Of a stretch of 5,970 bases of DNA, positions 1-5,162 are shown piece after piece. This DNA comes from DASPKM01 sp036402175 (lineage in GTDB: Bacteria > Bacteroidota > Bacteroidia > Chitinophagales > Chitinophagaceae), in NCBI GenBank assembly GCA_036402175.1, contig DASWTK010000137.1, positions 1-5,970 of the forward strand. Direction: 5' to 3'. Each line of letters begins with the position of its first letter. The stretch's first letter is position 1. The notes under the pieces are model-generated. The model searched no databases and had not been told where the DNA came from. It saw only the letters and a program-made list of their open reading frames with translations. Position numbers and translations under genes: made by a program.

Positions 1-56
1 TTCAGATGGGCGCGCAGTTCGCCGAAGCCTTCGAAGTGGTGAGGTATATCATCTAA
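1..56 (+). CDS. 3' end of an unidentified upstream gene (partial)
   Basis: Frame 3 is open from the window edge to a TAA at 54-56 and reads QMGAQFAEAFEVVRYII. Its codons are typical of a real gene (GCC, GAA, TTC, GTG, ATC), whereas frame 2 gives an arginine- and serine-rich shadow and frame 1 stops at 40-42. The stop lies 11 bases before the first glycosyltransferase on the same strand, which suggests one operon. Seventeen residues are too few to name a family. The reverse strand is also open here, so strand and frame are likely rather than certain. Confidence 0.5.
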   Translation, partial: QMGAQFAEAFEVVRYII

Positions 57-67
57 ACCAATCCGGT

Positions 68-1171
68 TTGAAAAAAAGAATCGTTTTTGTAATTACCAAC
101 GACCTGAAATACGACCAGCGCATGCAGCGTATCTGTAATTCCCTCCAGGCAAACGGATACGATGTGACATTGATAGGAACTGATATCCGCAACAACAAAA
201 AACCTTCAAAAACTTCTTACAGGCAAATACAGCTTCATGCTGTTTTTAAAAAGGGAAAGCTTTTTTACGCAGAGTTTAATCTGAAAGCATTCATCCGTCT
301 TATGATTCTTCCCTTCGATGCGGTTTGCGCGGTTGACCTGGATTCGATCATGCCCTGTTTATGGGCATCCAGGCTGCGGAACAAAAAAAGGGGTTACGAT
401 GCGCATGAACTGTTCTGTGAGCTCCCGGAGATCATTAACAGACCGCGCATTTACAGAACCTGGAAAAAAATTGAACAGCATAGTCTTCCATATTTCACGG
501 ACGGCTATAGCGTGAGTGAAAGTATTTCGGCTGAATACAACCGCATGTATGGTCATGATTATGCCACAATACGCAACATCGGTTTGCTGAACGAACAGCC
601 TCCCGCCGATTCTCCTATTAGTAAGCCTTACATATTGTATCAGGGTGCATTGAACGAAGGCAGGGGAATTGAGTTCCTGCTTCCAGCCATGGCCGGGGTC
701 GATCTGCCGCTGGTGATCTGTGGCGAAGGAAACTTTTCGGCGCAGGCCCGAAAAATAGTGAATGAACTAAAGCTGCACGATAAGGTTTTATTCCAGGGCA
801 TGATAGAACCGCACCTGCTTCCGGCCTATACATTCCACGCCAGGGTTGGAATCAATCTTGGCGATGGGACCGGTCTCAATAACTATCTTTCGCTGAACAA
901 TAAATTCTTCGACTATATCCATGCCGCATTGCCGCAGGTAGTTATGGATTTTCCGGAGTTCAGGAAATTCAATGACGAATTCGAGGTTGCGGTCCTGATA
1001 CCCGACCTCAGGACTGAATCAATTTCAAAGGCGATCAATAGATTATTGATGGATTCCGAATTATATAATCGTCTAAAAGTGAACTGTAAGCATGCAAGCG
1101 TTGTTGTAAACTGGCAACAGGAAGAGAAGAAGCTGCTGGACTTTTATAAAAATTTATTCAATACACATTGA
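68..1171 (+). CDS. GT4-like glycosyltransferase, GT-B fold
   Basis: This is a probable cytoplasmic, nucleotide-sugar-dependent glycosyltransferase that adds a sugar to a surface or exported glycan. Donor and acceptor cannot be read from the sequence. The 367-residue length is normal for GT-B enzymes. The N-terminal domain opens with KKRIVFVITNDLKYDQRMQRI, a beginning typical of Bacteroidota family 4 enzymes, and carries YDAHELFCELPE at residues 110-121. The C-terminal domain starts near residue 188 (ILYQGALNEGRGIEFLLPAM) and has LVICGEGNF at 215-223. It also has a donor-site-like stretch, GLNNYLSLNNKFFDYIHAA, around 269-287. No signal peptide or membrane segment is visible. The start codon is TTG at 68, chosen because family similarity begins there, although the frame stays open upstream to the window edge. 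The gene sits 11 bases after the preceding stop and overlaps the next glycosyltransferase by 4 bases. The general class is secure; the exact sugar is unknown. Confidence 0.88.
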   Translation: MKKRIVFVITNDLKYDQRMQRICNSLQANGYDVTLIGTDIRNNKKPSKTSYRQIQLHAVFKKGKLFYAEFNLKAFIRLMILPFDAVCAVDLDSIMPCLWASRLRNKKRGYDAHELFCELPEIINRPRIYRTWKKIEQHSLPYFTDGYSVSESISAEYNRMYGHDYATIRNIGLLNEQPPADSPISKPYILYQGALNEGRGIEFLLPAMAGVDLPLVICGEGNFSAQARKIVNELKLHDKVLFQGMIEPHLLPAYTFHARVGINLGDGTGLNNYLSLNNKFFDYIHAALPQVVMDFPEFRKFNDEFEVAVLIPDLRTESISKAINRLLMDSELYNRLKVNCKHASVVVNWQQEEKKLLDFYKNLFNTH

Positions 1172-2289
1172 CAGGAAAACATTTGCATATCGTTTGCCTG
1201 GACGTTCCGTACCCCGTGAATCATGGCGGTATGTTTGATCTTTTCTATAAGCTGGTGGCTTTGAAAAAAGCCGGTATCCGCATTCACCTTCACTGCTTTG
1301 AATATGGAAAGGGAGAACAACCGGTTCTTAATGAACATTGTGAATCGGTTCACTATTATCCCCGCAGAACGGGGATCAGGGGACTATCCCGGAAACTACC
1401 TTATATCGTAAGTTCAAGAGATCATCCGGCTTTAGCCGAACGCTTATTGCTCGACGATCACCCAATATTGCTTGAAGGCATCCATTGTACGAGCATCCTG
1501 AATGACGATCGTTTCAATGGCCGTAAAATATTCGTGCGGCTTCACAATGTGGAACATGAATATTATGAGCAACTGGCCAGGTCAGAAAGGTCGCCGGTTA
1601 AAAAGATCTACTACACTCACGAAAGCAGGTTATTAAAAAAATACGAATCGCAAATCGCGGGTAAAGCGATCTTTCTTACAGTTTCCGAAAAAGACGCCGA
1701 CACATACAGAAACAATTTCCAGGCAAGAGTGAAATTTCTTCCTGTTTTCCTGGCCTGGGATTCCATCGAAGCCAAAACAGGTTTCGGGCAATTCAGTTTA
1801 TATCATGGCAATCTCTCAGTAGCGGAAAATGCATTTGCTGTGAACTGGCTGCTAAAGGAAGTTTTCTCCGGATTGCAGTCGCCCTTTGTTATTGCCGGTA
1901 AAGACCCGTCACGTAAACTGCAGCATCTTATGCATCGGTGGTCCCACATATGTTTCGCAGCCAATCCCGCCAATGAAGAAATGGACGACCTGATCAAAAA
2001 GGCACACATCAACATTTTACCTGCATTTAATAATACCGGGGTGAAATTGAAGCTGCTTCATGCTTTATTCCAGGGAAGACATTGCATTGTTAACAGGCAG
2101 ACGGTTGAAGGCAGCGGCCTTGAAAGTTGCTGTCACATTGCAGATACTGCCAGTGAAATGAAAGCAGCAATAAAGACGCTGATTGATCAGGAGTTTACAG
2201 AAGAAATGATCCGTCAGCGATCGGATGTGCTTTTGAAAATTTATAACAATGAAGAGAACTGCCGGAAGCTTACCGGAATGATATGGTAG
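1168..2289 (+). CDS. Glycosyltransferase, GT-B fold (second of the pair)
   Basis: This 373-residue protein looks like a second GT-B glycosyltransferase acting in the same glycan pathway as its upstream neighbour. The N-terminal part has LHIVCLDVPYPVNHGGMFD (residues 6-24), a glycine-bearing first-strand loop usual in these enzymes, and VRLHNVEHEYYEQLA (123-137), a typical inter-domain stretch. The C-terminal domain has YHGNLSVAENAFAVNWLL (212-229), FVIAGKDP (240-247) and INILPAFNNTGVKLKLLHAL (281-300), which matches the donor-binding helix region. No signal peptide or transmembrane segment is seen. The TTG start at 1168-1170 overlaps the previous stop in the sequence TTGA, which suggests translational coupling. 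A second TTG at 1183, after an AGGAAA stretch, is a plausible alternative start. The 3' end overlaps the opposing ABC gene by 20 bases. The donor sugar cannot be inferred. Confidence 0.85.
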   Translation: MTGKHLHIVCLDVPYPVNHGGMFDLFYKLVALKKAGIRIHLHCFEYGKGEQPVLNEHCESVHYYPRRTGIRGLSRKLPYIVSSRDHPALAERLLLDDHPILLEGIHCTSILNDDRFNGRKIFVRLHNVEHEYYEQLARSERSPVKKIYYTHESRLLKKYESQIAGKAIFLTVSEKDADTYRNNFQARVKFLPVFLAWDSIEAKTGFGQFSLYHGNLSVAENAFAVNWLLKEVFSGLQSPFVIAGKDPSRKLQHLMHRWSHICFAANPANEEMDDLIKKAHINILPAFNNTGVKLKLLHALFQGRHCIVNRQTVEGSGLESCCHIADTASEMKAAIKTLIDQEFTEEMIRQRSDVLLKIYNNEENCRKLTGMIW

Positions 2290-2959
2290 CATTGTCAAGC
2301 ACCCTGCCCCTTTCTGTTTTGAGCGTGCGTGCCGGAAATTTATTGATCACCATGTAATCATGTGTGGCCATGATAACAGCAGCATGGTAATCCCTGCAGA
2401 TATTAAAGAGCAATTGCATGATCTCGTCAGAAGTTTCGGGATCGAGGTTCCCGGTAGGCTCGTCTGCCAGTATCAGCTTGGGTGAATTCAGGAGCGCCCT
2501 GGCAATATCCACCCTTTGCTGCTCGCCTCCGCTGAGCTCAAACGGCATTTTAAATCCTTTCGATCTCAATCCAACCTTATCCAGCACATCCTGGATCTTT
2601 TCATCCATCAGCTTCATATCGGTCCAGCCGGTAGCCCGTAATACAAACCTCAGGTTTTCATTCACGTTGCGGTCGGTCAACAGCTGGAAATCCTGAAATA
2701 CAACGCCCAGGGTTCTTCGCAGGTAAGGCACCTTCTTCCAGTCCATATCCCTGAGATTAAAACCAGCTACCCTACCCTCACCCTGGTTAAGCGGCAGATC
2801 GCCATACAGGGTTTTTAATAAGCTGGATTTGCCGGTTCCCGTCTTACCTACCAGGTAAACGAAGTCGCCTTCAAATACCTTCAGGTTCACATCCTGTAAA
2901 ATGAGATTCTGTCCCTGGAATATATTAGCATGGTTGAGCTCGACTATTACTTCAGGCAT
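2270..2959 (-). CDS. ftsE: FtsE-like cell-division ABC transporter ATP-binding protein
   Basis: This is a 229-residue ABC ATPase, close to the roughly 220-residue length of FtsE. FtsE pairs with the membrane protein FtsX at the division site and uses ATP hydrolysis to control peptidoglycan hydrolases. All nucleotide-binding motifs are intact: Walker A GKTGTGKS (38-45), Q-loop Gln89 in VFQDFQLL, signature LSGGEQQR (142-149), Walker B LILADE (162-167), D-loop NLD (171-173) and H-loop His200 in MATHD. The stretches FVYLVGKTGTGKSSLLKTLYGD and DFQLLTDRNVNENLRFVL resemble Bacteroidota FtsE more than LolD or MacB ATPases, but this is a family impression. FtsX is not in this window; in Bacteroidota the two genes are often apart. 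The ATG at 2957-2959 is preceded by a good promoter. The gene diverges from a peptidoglycan amidase lipoprotein and converges with a glycosyltransferase. Confidence 0.85.
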   Translation of the reverse strand: MPEVIVELNHANIFQGQNLILQDVNLKVFEGDFVYLVGKTGTGKSSLLKTLYGDLPLNQGEGRVAGFNLRDMDWKKVPYLRRTLGVVFQDFQLLTDRNVNENLRFVLRATGWTDMKLMDEKIQDVLDKVGLRSKGFKMPFELSGGEQQRVDIARALLNSPKLILADEPTGNLDPETSDEIMQLLFNICRDYHAAVIMATHDYMVINKFPARTLKTERGRVLDNATISFR

Positions 2960-2978
2960 TATAAGTAAGGATTATGAG

Positions 2979-3007
2979 CAAAAATAGGGAATATCGAATA
3001 CCATCAA
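2979..3007 (-). promoter_or_regulatory. Bacteroidota-type promoter of the ftsE-like gene
   Basis: On the minus strand, TTG (3007-3005) is followed after 18 bases by TATTTTTG (2986-2979). This matches the known Bacteroidota consensus of a -33 TTG and a -7 TAnnTTTG about 19 bases apart. The -7 box ends 19 bases before the ATG at 2959, so the leader would be short and AT-rich, with no Shine-Dalgarno sequence. It points only toward the ATPase gene. The match is direct; its use as a promoter is inferred. Confidence 0.7.
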
Positions 3008-3070
3008 TTTTTCACAACGCTATGAATTTAATTTTCTTGTGATCGGTACAGCCGTTACAGTCTAAAAAAT

Positions 3071-3078
3071 TACCTTCG
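3071..3078 (+). promoter_or_regulatory. Possible -7 box of the amidase gene
   Basis: TACCTTCG fits TAnnTTTG with one mismatch and lies 6 bases before the amidase ATG at 3085. Transcription starting from it would give an almost leaderless mRNA. There is no convincing TTG -33 element at the expected distance; the nearest TTG, at 3037-3039, is too far upstream. This is therefore a weak call. Confidence 0.35.
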
Positions 3079-3084
3079 GATCAG

Positions 3085-3690
3085 ATGAAAAAAAGAATCC
3101 TCTTAGGTGCGCTGGCATTTGTAATGTTGCTGGCTTGTTCTCCATCTAAAAAAACCAATACCGGTACTTCTGAAGTAACAATCGTCCCGCGGTCGGGCTG
3201 GAATGCGAATGAACCTAGGCCATACAAGACCCATGTGCCTGTAAGGATAACCATTCATCATGAAGGAACCAGGTTCGAAGCCCCAAAGGTTGCCGCAACT
3301 CATATCAAAAATGTTCAGGTATGGGGAATGGGCAAGGACAGGAACTGGACAGATATTCCTTATCATTTTCTAATTGCTCCGGATGGTACCATTTATGAGG
3401 GAAGAAATGTTTTGACGGTAGGAGAAACGGCTACTGAATATGATCCTTCGGGCCATCTGCTGATCACATGCCTGGGAAATTTTGAAGAGCAGGAATTTGG
3501 TGAGCAACAGCTGAATGCACTCGTCAATATGATCGCATACGCTTGCAGGAAATACAATATTTCTTATGAGACCATCGCATCACATAAAGATTATTCCAGC
3601 AGGACTACCTGTCCCGGAAAGAATTTATATGCTTACCTGCAGAATGGTTATATAAAATCGGCAGTCAGGAAGATCCTTGAGAAAAAATAA
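3085..3690 (+). CDS. Lipoprotein N-acetylmuramoyl-L-alanine amidase (amidase_2/PGRP fold)
   Basis: This is a zinc amidase predicted to cut the bond between N-acetylmuramic acid and the L-alanine of the peptide stem, in cell-wall turnover or recycling. The 201-residue protein starts with a lipoprotein signal: KKR, a hydrophobic stretch, then lipobox LLAC with Cys18 as the lipidation site. The residues after Cys18 are SPSKK, with no acidic surface-export signal, so a periplasm-facing anchor is more likely. The catalytic domain spans about 32-198. Zinc ligands by family pattern are His58 (ITIHHE), His167 (ASHKDY) and Cys176 (TTCPG), with the conserved tyrosine at Tyr93 (DIPYHFLI). Thr174 sits where T7 lysozyme has a catalytic lysine, as in many PGRP-type amidases. 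The active site therefore looks complete. The gene diverges from the ftsE-like gene and converges with a secreted-protein gene 6 bases away. Confidence 0.9.
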   Translation: MKKRILLGALAFVMLLACSPSKKTNTGTSEVTIVPRSGWNANEPRPYKTHVPVRITIHHEGTRFEAPKVAATHIKNVQVWGMGKDRNWTDIPYHFLIAPDGTIYEGRNVLTVGETATEYDPSGHLLITCLGNFEEQEFGEQQLNALVNMIAYACRKYNISYETIASHKDYSSRTTCPGKNLYAYLQNGYIKSAVRKILEKK

Positions 3691-3703
3691 TTGAATTCAA
3701 TTA
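3682..3703 (-). terminator. Palindrome plus T-run between convergent stops, weak terminator
   Basis: Positions 3688-3703 form a perfect 16-base palindrome, TAATTGAATTCAATTA, which contains the amidase stop TAA (3688-3690) and the opposing gene's TGA (3699-3697). On the minus strand it is followed at once by six T (3687-3682), giving a short AT-rich hairpin with a U-run that could end the 3697-4557 transcript. The stem is only 6 A/T-rich pairs around a 4-base loop, so the hairpin would be weak. On the plus strand no T-run follows. Confidence 0.35.
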
Positions 3704-4557
3704 AAGTTATAGAGTACTGCAGTCAATACCGGCCTTGAATTTTCAAAGGTCCATACGTGTACAAAATATCCTGTTGCATTTTTATTACCTGTTCTGGTAT
3801 CATTAAAGGTTCCCCATTCAAAATAGGAAGATGGCCCCAGCGTTCTGGCACCGGACCTGTTAAGTGTTAATTTACCCGTAAACTTCTGATCTTCTTTTGC
3901 TGCTTCCCATGTAACAGGGCCGGAACCTGATACTAAAATGTAAGTCTTTTCATTAGCAAAAGTCGCAAAGGCAGTTGATAAAGATTCCTGCGAAGCTTTC
4001 TGCGAAAATCCTGAAAACACCGATCTGCTGTTCACGCTTGCTGTTACCAGTTGTTTGTCGCCGTTCCTTTGTAGTAAAGGATACAATTTCACATCAGCAT
4101 CTCTCGTACTGTCGGCTTCGGCCGGTTTGCGGAGCTGAACACCAATATCAAGAGAAATACGGAAAGGCTTTGAAAGTTCATTTCGTTGCCAGACAGTGAA
4201 AAAGTATCCGGGATGAATTAATGATGAATCGGGTGATGGTTTTGTATAAAAAGGTCCGGAAGTAATTCCAAATAATCCGTTGGTGCTCCAGTATCCCACT
4301 ATTGGTTTCCAAAGCAACACGAAACCGGAATTATCGGGTCTTGCCTGCCACGATCTGTACAGGTTAGTGAACCCGGTCGGATTCAGTCCCACGGCTGTTG
4401 TATCCATGTTGTGGAGGAATCCCCATTTCAGCCCATGGATCTGCGATTCAAGTGCGAACCTTGTTTCAGTAAGCTGAAGCTCATGGCCAAATTGAGGCTG
4501 ACTGTAACCCACAAAAAAAGACGATACAGTTATAACGAACGACAAGATTCGTTTCAT
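3697..4557 (-). CDS. Secreted protein with two NTF2-like/DUF4440-like repeats, function unknown
   Basis: This 286-residue protein has a signal peptide: KR, then a hydrophobic stretch to about residue 17, with likely cleavage after GYS so that the mature form starts at Gln20, as is usual in Bacteroidota. Residues about 26-142 have the run of elements seen in secreted DUF4440/SnoaL-like proteins. A helix ETRFALESQIHGLKWGFLHNM leads to a DTTAVGLNP strand, then LLWKPIVGYWSTNGLFGITSGPFY, then GYFFTVWQRN and FRISLDIGV. Residues about 190-286 repeat this order: SLSTAFATFANEKTYILVSG, SYFEWGTFND, ATGYFVHVWTFE, PVLTAVLYNF. A tandem duplication is inferred from this. No catalytic residue set is recognisable, so binding or an unknown enzymatic role are both open. 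It lies 49 bases after the small secreted-protein gene on the same strand and may be cotranscribed with it. Confidence 0.75.
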   Translation of the reverse strand: MKRILSFVITVSSFFVGYSQPQFGHELQLTETRFALESQIHGLKWGFLHNMDTTAVGLNPTGFTNLYRSWQARPDNSGFVLLWKPIVGYWSTNGLFGITSGPFYTKPSPDSSLIHPGYFFTVWQRNELSKPFRISLDIGVQLRKPAEADSTRDADVKLYPLLQRNGDKQLVTASVNSRSVFSGFSQKASQESLSTAFATFANEKTYILVSGSGPVTWEAAKEDQKFTGKLTLNRSGARTLGPSSYFEWGTFNDTRTGNKNATGYFVHVWTFENSRPVLTAVLYNFN

Positions 4558-4567
4558 CTTCCGGGAT

Positions 4568-4586
4568 TTTGCATGTAAGATGCAAA
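4568..4586. repeat. Inverted repeat upstream of the 3697-4557 gene
   Basis: TTTGCAT (4568-4574) and ATGCAAA (4580-4586) are perfect 7-base arms separated by GTAAG. The repeat sits 10 bases before the minus-strand ATG at 4557, inside the 49-base gap after the 4607-5101 gene. It partly overlaps TTACTTTG on the minus strand (4590-4583), a one-mismatch relative of the Bacteroidota -7 box. It could be an operator or an mRNA hairpin in the leader. There is no T-run, so a terminator is unlikely. Confidence 0.45.
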
Positions 4587-4606
4587 GTAATGTATTCTGC
4601 TAACCG

Positions 4607-5101
4607 TTATTCGCAGAGGTTGAGCATATTTGTGCCAAGTGTACTGAATTGTATCAGCTTTACTTTGCCGGCTGCATCGTAACGCAACACCAGGGTTCCA
4701 TAACTGGTTTGATATGCATCCCAGGTCGCGTCTTTCATTACCGGATTTCCAAGTTTGCTGAATAAGCTGTTTCTCTTTGAGCCAAGTAAAGGAACACTCA
4801 TCTTTCCTTTGAACTTTGGTCCGATCTCGATATAGTCTCGGCCTGTATAGAAGTAGATATCCTTGTCCTTATAATAAACCCCACCGCCGCATCTGGCGGT
4901 ATTGGTTTCATCTTCGGTACTTGTGAAGCAGGGGAATTTGTTTTTCACATCGTAGATCATCGCATTGGCTTTAAGGCCGTTCACTTTACCATCGAGGATG
5001 TCTATATAGAATTCGGGGCAGACTGTTTTTACTTTCAACTGCGCATCCGCTGTAAAAATGAAAGCGCTGAAAATAACCACCAGCAGAAGATATTTTTTCA
5101 T
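4607..5101 (-). CDS. Small secreted four-cysteine protein, function unknown
   Basis: I do not recognise the family. The chosen ATG (5099-5101) gives 164 residues beginning MKKYLLLVVIFSAFIFTADA, a clean signal peptide with cleavage after ADA and a mature Gln21. The frame can be read 19 codons further upstream, but that would place a polar stretch before the signal, so the longer start is rejected. The mature protein holds four cysteines (28, 58, 71, 163), an even number that fits two disulfides in the periplasm. The C-terminal part, about 106-152, reads LLGSKRNSLFSKLGNP, then TWDAYQTSYGTLVLRYDAAGKVKLIQF. A short helix with LGxP followed by strands with a D-x-x-GKV turn is reminiscent of BamE/SmpA-like folds, but this is a weak structural guess. 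It lies 61 bases after the kinase gene and 49 bases before the next secreted-protein gene, all on the minus strand. Confidence 0.72.
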   Translation of the reverse strand: MKKYLLLVVIFSAFIFTADAQLKVKTVCPEFYIDILDGKVNGLKANAMIYDVKNKFPCFTSTEDETNTARCGGGVYYKDKDIYFYTGRDYIEIGPKFKGKMSVPLLGSKRNSLFSKLGNPVMKDATWDAYQTSYGTLVLRYDAAGKVKLIQFSTLGTNMLNLCE

Positions 5102-5128
5102 AAAACGAAGGGTTTGGATGAATAAACT

Positions 5129-5143
5129 GCTGTTTAAAACAGC
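5129..5143. repeat. Short near-palindrome between kinase and small secreted-protein genes
   Basis: GCTGTTT (5129-5135) and AAACAGC (5137-5143) are perfect 7-base arms around a single A. As RNA they could form a 6-pair stem with a 3-base loop. The repeat lies 19 bases after the kinase stop and 27 bases before the start of the 4607-5101 gene. No clear T-run follows on the minus strand, so it fits a protein-binding site or a weak attenuating hairpin better than a classic terminator. Confidence 0.4.
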
Positions 5144-5162
5144 AAATTTCTTGCCCAATCCC

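Noticed and set aside
55..69. Small inverted repeat AAACC-AATCC-GGTTT just before and overlapping the first TTG start
   Set aside because: Five-base arms with a 5-base loop are expected by chance and would form only a weak hairpin, so it is not reported as a regulatory site.
2418..2696. Plus-strand open frame of 92 codons inside the ftsE-like gene
   Set aside because: It is a serine-rich mirror of the ATPase coding strand. The opposite strand contains every ABC motif intact, so this is a shadow.
69..3099. Identical 14-base stretch TGAAAAAAAGAATC at 69-82 and 3086-3099
   Set aside because: Both copies encode the start KKRI of unrelated proteins. The identity comes from common lysine, arginine and isoleucine codons at an N-terminus, not from a repeat element.
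5102..5158. 19-codon upstream extension of the small secreted protein
   Set aside because: It would put a polar segment before an otherwise ideal signal peptide, and the ATG at 5099-5101 gives the natural N-terminus.
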